Below the pieces are notes generated by a model. It did not search any database. It worked only from the letters and a program-made list of their open reading frames with translations, and was not told where the DNA came from. The position numbers were made by a program, and so were the translations under genes. Shown here piece after piece: positions 8,227 to 17,210 of a DNA stretch of 64,000 bases. Every line of letters begins with the position of its first letter. Position 1 is the first letter of the stretch. Source of the DNA: an uncultured Erysipelotrichales bacterium (GTDB lineage Bacteria; Bacillota_I; Bacilli_A; Erysipelotrichales; Coprobacillaceae). The stretch is from positions 55,656 to 119,655 of the forward strand of contig CAJTTM010000004.1 in the NCBI GenBank assembly GCA_910579135.1, read 5' to 3'.

Positions 8227-8496
8227 TTACTTCAAATTGCTTATTTCACTTCCTAATTTTATTCCACATTCAAATGCATTAAGACATTCATATTCTTGTA
8301 CTTCTACGTATGTATCTATCAATTTATCAAGAATGTCTTGTGCATTTTTTATATTATGTCCTTTCATAATTGTTAAGACTTTTTCAAATTCTTTGTTATA
8401 ATTTTCTAATGATAATTGGTAATCTTCGTCTTGAATAAAATCTATTTCACTTGGTACAAACTCTCCATAATATAAATCTTTTATCATTTTGTTCAT
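8227..8496 (-). CDS. Small acidic helical protein, DUF6809-like
   Basis: An 89-residue, acidic, all-helical protein beginning KMIKDLYYGEFVPSE and ending with the pattern YECLNAFECGIKLGSEI. This opening (LYYG...P) and closing (a helix with F..G..LG..) resembles the small DUF6809 family that is frequent on Firmicute mobile elements; its function is unknown. The ATG at 8496 has AGGAG about 9 bases upstream. It is the last gene of the tRNA-Trp island before the intact tRNA. Confidence 0.65.
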   Translation of the reverse strand: MNKMIKDLYYGEFVPSEIDFIQDEDYQLSLENYNKEFEKVLTIMKGHNIKNAQDILDKLIDTYVEVQEYECLNAFECGIKLGSEISNLK

Positions 8497-8720
8497 CTTA
8501 ATCAGCTCCTTTTTTCATGACATATCATATCTTATAAATTGATAAAGTCTACTAAATTCTGTTAAGAATAATGAAATAAAGTCATCAAATTTTGTATGAT
8601 TTTCATGTTATTCATCAAATATATTTCATAAAATATTCTTTGAAATAAAAATAAAAAAATGCAGGAAAACCTGCAATGTGACTAAGAAAATATATAAATA
8701 TTGAATATATTTGAGGTAAG

Positions 8721-8742
8721 AAAAAAAGTCGATGGTTCGACA
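8721..8742 (-). terminator. tRNA-Trp terminator supplied by the island
   Basis: On the minus strand the stem GTCGA-ACCA-TCGAC is followed by seven T residues, 14 bases past the tRNA 3' end. Confidence 0.75.
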
Positions 8743-8755
8743 TAATTTTGTTTAA

Positions 8756-8829
8756 TGGCAGGGGCGGCAGGAATCGAACCCGCATCAACGGTTTTGGAGA
8801 CCGATGCTCTACCATTGAACCACGCCCCT
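8756..8829 (-). tRNA. trnW: tRNA-Trp (anticodon CCA)
   Basis: The reverse strand folds as a 74-base tRNA. The acceptor stem AGGGGCG pairs with CGCCCCT, the discriminator is G and the CCA end is encoded. The D-arm is GTTC...GAGC, the anticodon loop is CTCCAAA with anticodon CCA, and the T-arm is GCGGG-TTCGATT-CCTGC. Its 3' end is the proximal attachment site of the 5.3-kb island: the same sequence recurs, degenerate, at 3422-3448 beside the integrase. Confidence 0.97.
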
Positions 8830-8944
8830 ATATTTATTTGTACAGCTAAACTTAACTGCTCAAATATAATATCACATAAAAAATAGAAAAGCAATAGAAA
8901 AATAACAAATAAAGTGCTATTATATAGAAGATTGGAGGAACGAA

Positions 8945-9307
8945 ATGTTTGGATTTAATAAAAACAATGTCATAACTATTGATATTAATGATGCATATAA
9001 AGAATATTTAAAAGAGGAAAATAAAATTATTATACTTAATGTTGATGAACTTGTTGACTATGATGAGCGTCATATAGAAGGTGCCGAAAATCTTCCTGTA
9101 AGATTAGCTAAATCTATAGAAGACTATTTTCCAGAAAAAGATAAAAAATACTATGTCTATTCACTTAAAAAAGGTGCTGCATACCATGTTGTGAAAATAA
9201 TATTAAAAAAAGGATATGATGCTTATTTATTATCTGATTATACTTTTTTTAAGGGGGATGAAGAAGGTTTAAGTGTAAAAAAGAAACGTCGTAAAAAAAG
9301 ATGTTAA
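8945..9307 (+). CDS. Rhodanese-like protein lacking the catalytic cysteine
   Basis: A 120-residue single rhodanese-like domain. The CH2A-type motif DYDERHIEGAENLPVRL is clear near residues 38-55. The active-site loop that normally reads YVYCxxG is here YYVYSLKKGAAY (residues about 73-84), with Ser in place of the sulfur-carrying Cys. Sulfurtransferase activity by the usual route is therefore unlikely, and a binding or regulatory role is possible. The only Cys is the last residue, after a very basic tail (KKKRRKKRC). The ATG follows GGAGG. It sits upstream of proS, which has its own promoter. Confidence 0.75.
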   Translation: MFGFNKNNVITIDINDAYKEYLKEENKIIILNVDELVDYDERHIEGAENLPVRLAKSIEDYFPEKDKKYYVYSLKKGAAYHVVKIILKKGYDAYLLSDYTFFKGDEEGLSVKKKRRKKRC

Positions 9308-9309
9308 TA

Positions 9310-9337
9310 TTGTAAAGTTATAAAATTTTAGTATAAT
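9310..9337 (+). promoter_or_regulatory. Promoter of proS
   Basis: TTGTAA (9310-9315), 16-base spacer, TATAAT (9332-9337), about 30 bases before the ATG. I see no T-box leader. Confidence 0.7.
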
Positions 9338-9367
9338 AATATACACAATAAGAAAAGAGGAAAGAAT

Positions 9368-10807
9368 ATGGCAAAAAATAACATAAAAAATGATGCGATA
9401 ACATCAAGAGATGAAGATTTTGCGAAATGGTATACTGATGTTTGTCGTAAAGCAGAATTAATGGATTATTCTAGTGTTAAAGGATTCATTATTTATCGAC
9501 CATATGGTTATGCCTTATGGGAAATGATTCAAGCTTATATGGATAAAAGATTTAAAGAAACAGGACATCAGAACGTTTATATGCCGATGTTAATTCCTGA
9601 ATCATTATTACAAAAAGAAGCTGATCATGTTGAGGGATTTGCTCCTGAATGTGCAGTTGTTACTAAAGGTGGATTAGATAATTTAGAAGAAAATCTTGTT
9701 ATTCGTCCTACTAGTGAAACATTATTTTGTGAACATTATGCAAAAATTGTAAATTCATATAGAGATTTACCAAAGTTATATAATCAATGGTGTAGTGTTG
9801 TAAGATGGGAAAAAACAACAAGACCATTCTTAAGAGGTTCTGAATTCTTATGGCAAGAAGGTCATACAATTCATGCAAGTGAAGAAGAAGCTAAAGAAGA
9901 AACAATGAGAATGTTAGGTATATATGAAGAGACAGCTAGAGAATTACTTGCGATTCCTATGGTAACTGGTAAAAAAACAGAAAGAGAAAAATTTGCAGGT
10001 GCCCAAGAAACATATACAATCGAAGCATTGATGCATGATGGTAAAGCATTACAATCAGGAACTTCTCATTACTTTGGTAATGGATTTGCGAAAGCATTTG
10101 ATATGAAGTTCTTAGATAAAGATAACAAATTAAAACATGTTTATCAAACATCTTGGGGAGTTTCTACAAGATTATTAGGAGCAATCATTATGGTTCATGG
10201 TGATGATAATGGGCTTGTTTTACCACCAAGAGTCGCTCCAACTCAACTAAGAATTATTCCTATCCAACAAAATAAGGAAGGTATCTTAGATAAAGCTAAT
10301 GAAATCTGTGATACATTAAAGCAAGCAGGAATAAGAGCTGACATTGATACATCAGATAAAACACCAGGATGGAAATTCTCTGAAGCGGAAATGAGAGGTA
10401 TCCCTCTTCGTTTAGAAGTTGGACCTAGAGATTTACAAAACGGTCAATGTGTTGTTGCTAAACGTGTTAATGGTGAAAAAATAACACTTCCATTAGATGA
10501 AAACTTAACAACTTCTATCCTAAAGATATTAGATGATATTCAACAAGAAATGTATGAAAAAGCTTTAGCGTTTAGAAACGATCATATTACAGATGTCACT
10601 ACATTTGAAGATTTCAAAGAAGTTTTAAATTCAAAAGGCGGATACGTTAAAATGCCTTGGTGTGGTGATGAAGAATGCGAAGTTAAGATCAAAGACGAAA
10701 CAGCGGCTACATCTCGTTGTATTGATACAACAAAAGAAGCAGATGGAGTATGTCCTATCTGTGGTAAAAAAGCTAAACATATTGTTTACTTTGCTCGTGC
10801 TTATTAA
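9368..10807 (+). CDS. proS: Prolyl-tRNA synthetase, archaeal/eukaryotic-like type
   Basis: A 479-residue class II synthetase that charges tRNA-Pro. It is the shorter ProS form without the bacterial editing insertion. Class II motif 2 is the segment RWEKTTRPFLRGSEFLWQEGHT near residues 141-162; a further landmark is QTSWGVSTRLLGAIIMVHGDDNG, with the GDDNG loop (motif 3) near 270-275. The anticodon-binding domain follows, then a C-terminal zinc-like module with CGDEEC and CPICGKK (residues about 436-470) ending FARAY. Length and ending are typical of the family. The ribosome site AAGAGGAAAG precedes the ATG. Confidence 0.97.
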   Translation: MAKNNIKNDAITSRDEDFAKWYTDVCRKAELMDYSSVKGFIIYRPYGYALWEMIQAYMDKRFKETGHQNVYMPMLIPESLLQKEADHVEGFAPECAVVTKGGLDNLEENLVIRPTSETLFCEHYAKIVNSYRDLPKLYNQWCSVVRWEKTTRPFLRGSEFLWQEGHTIHASEEEAKEETMRMLGIYEETARELLAIPMVTGKKTEREKFAGAQETYTIEALMHDGKALQSGTSHYFGNGFAKAFDMKFLDKDNKLKHVYQTSWGVSTRLLGAIIMVHGDDNGLVLPPRVAPTQLRIIPIQQNKEGILDKANEICDTLKQAGIRADIDTSDKTPGWKFSEAEMRGIPLRLEVGPRDLQNGQCVVAKRVNGEKITLPLDENLTTSILKILDDIQQEMYEKALAFRNDHITDVTTFEDFKEVLNSKGGYVKMPWCGDEECEVKIKDETAATSRCIDTTKEADGVCPICGKKAKHIVYFARAY

Positions 10808-10831
10808 GACTTATCCAACGATAAGTCTTTT
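10807..10831 (+). terminator. proS terminator
   Basis: The stem AGACTTATC / GATAAGTCT with a 4-base loop is followed by T residues immediately after the stop codon. Confidence 0.8.
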
Positions 10832-10835
10832 CATT

Positions 10836-10859
10836 TAAAAAGCTAACGAAAGTTAGCTT
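10836..10859 (-). terminator. Terminator of the metallophosphoesterase gene
   Basis: On the minus strand AGCTAAC-TTTC-GTTAGCT is followed by TTTTT; it overlaps the last codon of the gene ending at 10853. Confidence 0.75.
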
Positions 10860-11938
10860 ATATAAAGACTTACATATTCACAATACCCTTCTGTTCTTAC
10901 AGGATATCCCCATCCTGTAAACCCAGATGAAACAATGACTTTACAATTACCTTTCACAAATTTCCCATAATTATATTCACCTCTTAAGGTCGTCACAACA
11001 CCAATGGGCCAAATTTGTCCTGCATGAGTATGCCCGCTAAGCATCAAATCAACACCTTGTTCATCATTCTCCTTTGCTTCTATTGGTTGATGATCAACCA
11101 TTATAATATATTTATTTCTATCAACACCTTCTAAAATCTCTTGACTCGATTGACGATTAGAAGTATTTCCCCATGCCGCATCTTCTCTTCCAGCCAAAAT
11201 CAAATCTTGATTAATTTCTACATATTCATCTTTCAACGTATGAATACCACAATCAACAATAGTATTTTCAAGTTCTTCACTTGTATAAGTGGGTGTCATT
11301 ATATAAGGTTGACGATCATGATTTCCATAAACATAATAAATACCATATTTAGCTTTCAGTTTTCCTAAAAGCGCAAAACATTCTTGCATTTTTTCTTTTG
11401 AGGTCTCCTCTTCTACAATATCACCACCTAATATAATAATATCAGGATTCTGTTGATTAATTTCAATAATTTTTTCTTTTAACAACGAAGAATCTTGTAT
11501 TGTTCCATAATGAATGTCAGTTAACATGACAATATGATATTGCCCAATTTTCTTATTTGTGTCTATTTGATACTTTGTATTTCTAATTGTACTCATATTT
11601 CCTATCCCATAAATTATTAGACAAACACTTATTACAACAGGCAATAAAATATATCCATAAATCATATCCCATATTTTCCACTGAATATTCAATTTTTTTA
11701 ATAGAAAAGATAAACAATCTAAAAAAATAGAAATGACTACAATATGAATAATCGTTAAAGTCATTATACTTCTTATATGTATACATAGACTCAAGATAAA
11801 CATTGAAAGACCAAAGTTTAATATTCGACACTTCTTTTGATTTAAATCTAAATCTAAAAATATGAATAATTTTCTCAAACGAAAATAACTATATAACAAA
11901 ATAATCATATCTAAGAAAATAAATAATATATAAAACAT
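10853..11938 (-). CDS. Membrane-bound calcineurin-like metallophosphoesterase
   Basis: A 361-residue protein with an N-terminal membrane domain (about four hydrophobic helices, residues 1-115) and a C-terminal binuclear metallophosphoesterase domain. All metal-binding blocks are present: TDIHYG, GGDIVEE, YGNHDRQ, VDHQP and SGHTHAGQ. The architecture matches the YkuE/YaeI-type group, some of which act on UDP-diacylglucosamine or related lipids at the membrane; the substrate here is not predictable. It is a single-gene unit convergent with proS. Confidence 0.9.
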   Translation of the reverse strand: MFYILFIFLDMIILLYSYFRLRKLFIFLDLDLNQKKCRILNFGLSMFILSLCIHIRSIMTLTIIHIVVISIFLDCLSFLLKKLNIQWKIWDMIYGYILLPVVISVCLIIYGIGNMSTIRNTKYQIDTNKKIGQYHIVMLTDIHYGTIQDSSLLKEKIIEINQQNPDIIILGGDIVEEETSKEKMQECFALLGKLKAKYGIYYVYGNHDRQPYIMTPTYTSEELENTIVDCGIHTLKDEYVEINQDLILAGREDAAWGNTSNRQSSQEILEGVDRNKYIIMVDHQPIEAKENDEQGVDLMLSGHTHAGQIWPIGVVTTLRGEYNYGKFVKGNCKVIVSSGFTGWGYPVRTEGYCEYVSLYIS

Positions 11939-12115
11939 ATTGACCTCCTATAATTTATTTTAAGTATACTATAAGTCAATAAAAAAGAAAAACATATTAT
12001 TTTCTCTTTAAAACCACGAAAAATACGGAAATGTTAATATCAGTTGACAAATTTCAAAGCAAAAATGGTAGATTGTAATTTATAATCAAGCTATAATGCT
12101 GATGAGGTGATGAAA

Positions 12116-12754
12116 ATGTCTTTAGGTGAAAGACTTCTTGAATTAAGAAAATCAAAACATTTATCGCAAGAAGAAGTTGCAGATAAATTAAATGTGACAA
12201 GGCAAACTGTAAGTAAATGGGAAACTGATCAAACAACACCAGACTTCAATAAAATTGTCCCATTATGTGAGCTTTATGATATAACTGCTAATGAGTTATT
12301 AACTGGAGAAAAGGAAGTAAGTGAATATGATTATTCTGAGGAATTAAAGAATTTGGAAAAGGAAGATTATATACTTACACATAGAGCAAAAGGTATTGGT
12401 ATAGCTATCTTTTTATATTGTATTGCTGTTGTATTTTTAATAGTTTCAATCCCTGTATTTAAACTTAATCCAATAATTGCTACTGGTGTGTTTTTAATCA
12501 TCTGTGCAATCGCAACAGTTTTCATTGTTTATACTTGTATTGTTTATAAAAAGAAAAAAGAGGAAAAAGAAGAAGATAAACTTTTAAAACAAGTAGATAA
12601 TATTCTTTCAGCCGTTACTCTTGTGATTTATTTTCTTGTTAGTTTTAAAACTATGGCTTGGCATATTACTTGGATCATATGGATCGTTTATGGATTAATT
12701 TATGAAATTATTAAGCTTATCTTTATGCTTAGAGGTGATAAAAATGAAGAATAA
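12116..12754 (+). CDS. XRE-family regulator with C-terminal membrane domain
   Basis: A 212-residue protein. Residues 1-60 are a classic XRE helix-turn-helix (LGERLLELRKSKHLSQEEVADKL, then VTRQTVSKWETDQTTPD). The remainder contains a basic/acidic linker and about four membrane helices (near 95-115, 120-145, 165-182 and 185-205). Such membrane-tethered XRE proteins usually regulate the neighbouring membrane genes. The ATG at 12116 is chosen because the GAGGTG ribosome site lies just before it, overlapping the alternative upstream GTG. It overlaps the following DUF4097 gene by 11 bases. Confidence 0.85.
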   Translation: MSLGERLLELRKSKHLSQEEVADKLNVTRQTVSKWETDQTTPDFNKIVPLCELYDITANELLTGEKEVSEYDYSEELKNLEKEDYILTHRAKGIGIAIFLYCIAVVFLIVSIPVFKLNPIIATGVFLIICAIATVFIVYTCIVYKKKKEEKEEDKLLKQVDNILSAVTLVIYFLVSFKTMAWHITWIIWIVYGLIYEIIKLIFMLRGDKNEE

Positions 12755-13568
12755 ATCCTTAATTATTATACTAATTACTTTATTAACTACATTATGTATA
12801 GGTTTAATTATATTTATGATAGGCATGATCAATGGCTCATTTCATATGCCTAATCTCTTCCATATAACCACAAGTAATCAATTGATTATTGATGAAACAT
12901 ATCCATCTATTGCTCAAATAACAATTGATGAGACAGCTAGTGATATCCATATATACTCTACCGACAAAAAACAATGTAGAGTTGTTGTTTATGGGGATAA
13001 AGATTATACAAACATTGATATGAAAAATAAACAATTAAGTATTATATCAAAACCAAAACAATCTTTTTTCTTTAATAATTCTAGCGATAAAATAGATATT
13101 TATTTACCAAAAGATTATAAGGACAAAATAAACATAACCAATAATTATGGAGATATTAAAATTGAGAATTTCAAATATTCCCAATTAGATATTGATAATG
13201 ATTTTGGTGATATTTCCATTGAAGAAGCAAGTCAAGCCAAGATCAAAGAAAGTACAGGAGATATCAATATTGGAAACATTAAAAATATTAATGTTGAAAA
13301 TAATTTTGGGGATACTGAAATAGAAAATATAACTGGTGAACTTGTTATTGAAGCTGATTGTGGAAATATCAATATTGATCGAATAAATATAAATAAAAAT
13401 TCTAAAATTAAATGTGATTTAGGAGATGTGAAAATTCATTCTACTAATGAAATCTATATAGATGCAAAGGTAGATTTAGGAGATGTTCATATCAATAACA
13501 ACTATCGTCATTCTAATACTACATTAAATATAGAAGTAGATAGTGGTGATATTACTATTAAAAATTAA
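12744..13568 (+). CDS. DUF4097-family anchored beta-helix-like protein
   Basis: A 274-residue protein with a single N-terminal membrane anchor (residues 6-30, IIILITLLTTLCIGLIIFMIG) and an extracellular domain of short beta repeats of the kind [N/D]xGDIxIxN. Visible repeats are NNYGDIKIEN, NDFGDISIEE, STGDINIGN, NNFGDTEIEN, ADCGNINID, CDLGDVKI, VDLGDVHI and VDSGDITIKN. This is typical of DUF4097/LiaG-like proteins linked to envelope-stress systems. The ATG at 12744 follows AGAGGTG inside the end of the XRE gene, indicating translational coupling; the upstream in-frame extension has no ribosome site. Confidence 0.85.
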   Translation: MKNKSLIIILITLLTTLCIGLIIFMIGMINGSFHMPNLFHITTSNQLIIDETYPSIAQITIDETASDIHIYSTDKKQCRVVVYGDKDYTNIDMKNKQLSIISKPKQSFFFNNSSDKIDIYLPKDYKDKINITNNYGDIKIENFKYSQLDIDNDFGDISIEEASQAKIKESTGDINIGNIKNINVENNFGDTEIENITGELVIEADCGNINIDRININKNSKIKCDLGDVKIHSTNEIYIDAKVDLGDVHINNNYRHSNTTLNIEVDSGDITIKN

Positions 13569-13579
13569 TAAAAGCGTAG

Positions 13580-13622
13580 AAACAGCTAATTGTATCAAAG
13601 TTTATACAGTTAGCTGTTTTCT
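13580..13622 (+). terminator. Terminator of the XRE/DUF4097 operon
   Basis: A long stem (13580-13595 with 13605-13620, AAACAGCTAA... / ...TTAGCTGTTT) ends in T residues. Confidence 0.8.
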
Positions 13623-13659
13623 AAAAAATAAGCGTTTTGATATATGAAAATAAAAAATA

Positions 13660-13688
13660 TTGTAAATATAGGGAGTATTTGCTATAAT
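13660..13688 (+). promoter_or_regulatory. Promoter of the amino-acid permease gene
   Basis: TTGTAA (13660-13665), 17-base spacer, TATAAT (13683-13688). The leader contains a perfect 16-bp palindrome at 13715-13730. Confidence 0.65.
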
Positions 13689-13714
13689 ATCTTCGTTGCC
13701 TATTCAAAAAAATA

Positions 13715-13730
13715 TATTGTTCGAACAATA
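13715..13730. promoter_or_regulatory. Perfect 16-bp palindrome in the permease leader
   Basis: TATTGTTCGAACAATA lies about 25 bases after the predicted transcription start and about 36 bases before the start codon. Its lack of a loop and its position suggest a repressor operator rather than a hairpin (inference). Confidence 0.5.
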
Positions 13731-13766
13731 ATACAATTGAGTTAAGGCTTTATTATGGAGGAAAAT

Positions 13767-15185
13767 ATGGAAAATTCAAAGAAGATAGTTTGGTATAATC
13801 TTGCATTCATGGCATTTTCCACTGTATGGGGATTTGGTAATGTCCTAAATGGATATATTTACTTCAATGGTGTACAGGTTATATTCAGCTGGATAGTGAT
13901 GTTCGCTCTTTATTTCGTCCCTTATGCATTAATGGTAGGCGAACTAGGTTCTGCTTTTAAAGAATCTGGTGGTGGTGTAAGTTCATGGATTCATGAAACA
14001 ATTGGACCTAAATGTGCCTATTATGCAGGTTGGACTTATTGGGCTTGTCACGTAACTTATATCGCAAGTAAAGGAAGTGGCGGTTTAAAGGCGTTAAGTT
14101 GGATGGTATTCCAAAATGGTGAAACTTATGCAACTTTTGATACGAAATTAATTCAATTTGCGACTTTAGCAGTATTTTTATTCTTTTGTTGGGTTGCAAG
14201 TAAAGGTATGAATCCTTTAAAGAAACTTGCTACACTTGCTGGAACAAGTATGTTTGTTATGTCAATATTATATATTATTATGATGTTTGCTGCCCCTGCC
14301 ATTAATCCTAATGGTGGATATTTATCTGTTGATTTTAGTATGAAAAATTTAATTCCACAATTTAATATGGGATATTTTACATCGTTATCTATTTTAGTTT
14401 TTGCAGTTGGTGGTTGTGAAAAAATTTCACCCTATGTCAATAAAGTTGAAAATCCTTCAAAAGGATTCCCTAAAGGTATGATTGCTTTAGCAATCATGGT
14501 TATGGTTTGTGCTATCTTAGGAACTATTGCTATGGGAATGATGTTTAGTCCTGCTGATATTGCAGCTAATTTTGATTCATATAATGCAAATGGTGCTTAT
14601 TGGGCATTCCAAAAACTTGGTGAATATTATGGAATAGGTAATGTTTTGATGATTGTTTATGCTGCATGTAATGCTATTGGACAATTCTCAACATTAGTTA
14701 TTAGTATTGATGCCCCACTTAGAATGTTATTAGATAATGAAGATGCACGTCAATTTGTACCTTCTAAATTATTAAAGAAAAACAAAAATGGTGCTTATAT
14801 TAATGGAATATGGATGGTTGTTATTTTATCAGGAGCAATTATCTTAATACAAGCATTAGTTCCTAATGCTGATGTTGTATTACGTCAATTAACACAATTG
14901 AATTCAGTAACTATGCCATTACGTTATTTATGGGTATTTATTGCTTATATTGCTTTAGTTAAAGCAAGAGAAAAATTTAATCCTGAATATAAGTTTGTAA
15001 AAAATAAAAGTATTGCTTTAACTGCTGGATGCTGGTGTTTCTTTGTAACTGCATTTTGCTGTTTATTTGGTATGTATAAAGAAGGAGATTTATTTACTAC
15101 TGCATTAAATATTATTACTCCTATTGTTCTTACTTCATTAGGATTAATCATGCCAGCAATTAAAAAAAGAGAAACAAGTAAATAA
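13767..15185 (+). CDS. APC-superfamily amino-acid permease/antiporter
   Basis: A 472-residue membrane protein with about 12 helices. Family hallmarks are FSTVWGFGNVLNGYIYFNG in the first helix, GELGSAFKESGGGVSSWI after helix 2 and FAVGGCEKISPYVNKVENPSKGFPKG in the middle. This pattern fits the glutamate/GABA antiporter-YjeM branch. It should move an amino acid across the cytoplasmic membrane; the substrate is not readable. The ATG at 13767 is preferred because GGAGG precedes it; an in-frame ATG at 13755 has only a weak site. It is followed by an aminopeptidase gene with its own ribosome site, suggesting peptide/amino-acid use. Confidence 0.88.
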   Translation: MENSKKIVWYNLAFMAFSTVWGFGNVLNGYIYFNGVQVIFSWIVMFALYFVPYALMVGELGSAFKESGGGVSSWIHETIGPKCAYYAGWTYWACHVTYIASKGSGGLKALSWMVFQNGETYATFDTKLIQFATLAVFLFFCWVASKGMNPLKKLATLAGTSMFVMSILYIIMMFAAPAINPNGGYLSVDFSMKNLIPQFNMGYFTSLSILVFAVGGCEKISPYVNKVENPSKGFPKGMIALAIMVMVCAILGTIAMGMMFSPADIAANFDSYNANGAYWAFQKLGEYYGIGNVLMIVYAACNAIGQFSTLVISIDAPLRMLLDNEDARQFVPSKLLKKNKNGAYINGIWMVVILSGAIILIQALVPNADVVLRQLTQLNSVTMPLRYLWVFIAYIALVKAREKFNPEYKFVKNKSIALTAGCWCFFVTAFCCLFGMYKEGDLFTTALNIITPIVLTSLGLIMPAIKKRETSK

Positions 15186-15258
15186 AATGTAAAACATATC
15201 CTTTTAGGTAACTAGAAGGATATGTTATAATATACAAGTAAAAATGGAGGTATAATAT

Positions 15259-16578
15259 ATGTATAAAAAAACTTCTCAAGAATTATTAACATTTCTTCAA
15301 AAAAGCCCTACTGCTTTTCATGCTATCGAAAACATGAAAGAAGAGTTAATCAATGATGGATATACTGAATTATTAGAAGGACGTCATTGGGATATTAAAG
15401 TTGGAGGAAAATATTTTGTAACAAGAAATAACTCTAGTATTATTGCATTAAATATTGGAACAAAATTGGATCATTATAGCTTTAATATCGCTGCTTCACA
15501 TAGTGATTATCCTACGTTTAAAATTAAAGAAAATGCAGAAATTGAAGTCAAAGGAAAATATACTCAATTAAATACTGAAGGATATGGAGGAATGCTATGT
15601 GCTACATGGTTTGATCGTCCTTTATCTATTGCAGGTCGTGTTTTAGTTAAAAATAATAATCACTTTATAACAAAACTATTAAATATTGATAGAGATTTAG
15701 TTATGATTCCTAATGTTGCTATTCATATGAATAGAACTGTTAATGATGGTTATGCTTATAACAATCAAATTGATATGTTACCTTTATTTGGTGGCTCTAA
15801 CACCAAGATGGGTGATTTAAAAAAATTAATTGCTAAAGAGTTAAATGTTGATGAAAAAGATATTTATGGAAGTGATTTATATCTTTATAGTCGAATTGCT
15901 CCTTCTATTTGGGGAGCGAATGAAGAATTTATTTCTTCCCAACATTTAGATGATTTACAATGTGGTTTTACATCACTGAAAGGTTTTTTAAGAGGATATA
16001 ATGCACAATCGATTAATGTATTAGCTTGTTTTGATAATGAAGAAGTTGGTTCTCAAACAAAACAAGGTGCAGGTTCTACTTTCTTATATGATGTTTTAAA
16101 ACGTATAAATATATCATTAGGTAAAACTGAAGAAGATTATTATCGTGCCCTAGCTGCTAGTTTTATGTTAAGTGCAGATAATGCTCATGCAGTCCATCCA
16201 AATCATCCTGAAAAAACAGATGTTTCAAACTGTGTTTATATGAACGAAGGTATTGTCATTAAATCTCATGCTGGTCAAAAGTATACAAGTGATGGTGTAA
16301 GTATTGCAGTTTTCAAGGGATTATGCGAAAACGCTGATGTACCTGTTCAATTCTTCGCAAATCGTTCAGATGCTGTTGGAGGAAGCACTTTAGGAAATAT
16401 TGCCATGGCTCAAGTTTCTGTGAATAGCGTTGATATAGGTTTACCACAATTAGCAATGCATTCTTCTTATGAAACTGCTGGTATTAAAGATACATATTAT
16501 ATGATCAAAGCTATGGAAGAGTTCTTTAATAGTCATTTTGAAGAAGAAGATAGTCATACATTAAAGGTAGTGAAGTAA
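15259..16578 (+). CDS. apeB: M18-family aminopeptidase (aspartyl aminopeptidase-like)
   Basis: A 439-residue cytosolic zinc aminopeptidase of family M18, which removes N-terminal residues (often acidic) from peptides. Zinc and catalytic signatures are AASHSDYPTFKIK near residue 80, the metal-bridging Asp region SSQHLDDLQCG, the catalytic FDNEEVGSQTKQGAGS near 265-280, SADNAHAVHPNHPEK near 310 and the late MHSSYETAG. Length is normal. GGAGG precedes the ATG. Its stop codon overlaps the ATG of the next gene (TAATG). Confidence 0.93.
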   Translation: MYKKTSQELLTFLQKSPTAFHAIENMKEELINDGYTELLEGRHWDIKVGGKYFVTRNNSSIIALNIGTKLDHYSFNIAASHSDYPTFKIKENAEIEVKGKYTQLNTEGYGGMLCATWFDRPLSIAGRVLVKNNNHFITKLLNIDRDLVMIPNVAIHMNRTVNDGYAYNNQIDMLPLFGGSNTKMGDLKKLIAKELNVDEKDIYGSDLYLYSRIAPSIWGANEEFISSQHLDDLQCGFTSLKGFLRGYNAQSINVLACFDNEEVGSQTKQGAGSTFLYDVLKRINISLGKTEEDYYRALAASFMLSADNAHAVHPNHPEKTDVSNCVYMNEGIVIKSHAGQKYTSDGVSIAVFKGLCENADVPVQFFANRSDAVGGSTLGNIAMAQVSVNSVDIGLPQLAMHSSYETAGIKDTYYMIKAMEEFFNSHFEEEDSHTLKVVK

Positions 16579-17210
16579 TGAAAAAATATGATATAAGTTA
16601 TGAAAACCAACAAAAAGCAAAACAACTTAATAAGGATTATATTTTACTTTTAGATGATATAATTCCATATGTTATTAAGTTTTCTAAAAATAGTATGAAA
16701 GCTGATATATTATTATCATCTGTACTGAATCAAATGATTGAACACCAATCAAAGATCAATAATCCAAAACAGTTATATAATAATCTTAAAGATTATATAT
16801 ATAAAATAGATAAGAATATTCATTATAAAAGTAAGATCAAAGAGATAAAACATAATGATATCCAAAGATTTACAATGAATGGTTTAAGGATAACAATGTG
16901 TGGTTATATCGTTGTTTTATTTCTAAAAGAGATATTAACTCAACATTTCCTTATTCATTTGTATGTAGATTCTATTGTTGCTATTGTGGCTTTTTATATC
17001 ACCTTACATAATCTTATAAATACATATACACTTATTAAAAAGCATCAATTACCAATGAATTCTTTTATTATTATTATAATGGGATTAATAGTGAGTATAG
17101 TTCTAGGTATTATAACAGCACATAATCCTTTTGATATTACTTTCTTGGTTCTTGTCATTGCTTATATAACAACTAAAAAAATGCTAGAAAAAGAAATGAC
17201 CCTTCAATAA
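16578..17210 (+). CDS. Unknown membrane protein coupled to the aminopeptidase
   Basis: A 210-residue protein I do not recognise. Residues 1-95 are hydrophilic and helical (YDISYENQQKAKQLNKDYILLLDDII...). Residues about 98-205 contain four hydrophobic helices and short loops. The arrangement, a cytosolic helical domain followed by four helices, resembles small DUF1129/DUF1048-type proteins, but I cannot assign it. The start codon overlaps the aminopeptidase stop (TAATG), so it is translated by coupling and belongs to that operon. Confidence 0.75.
   Translation: MKKYDISYENQQKAKQLNKDYILLLDDIIPYVIKFSKNSMKADILLSSVLNQMIEHQSKINNPKQLYNNLKDYIYKIDKNIHYKSKIKEIKHNDIQRFTMNGLRITMCGYIVVLFLKEILTQHFLIHLYVDSIVAIVAFYITLHNLINTYTLIKKHQLPMNSFIIIIMGLIVSIVLGIITAHNPFDITFLVLVIAYITTKKMLEKEMTLQ

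Noticed and set aside
9308..9367. T-box leader before proS
   Set aside because: Only about 60 bases separate the genes, with a normal promoter; there is no room for a T-box.
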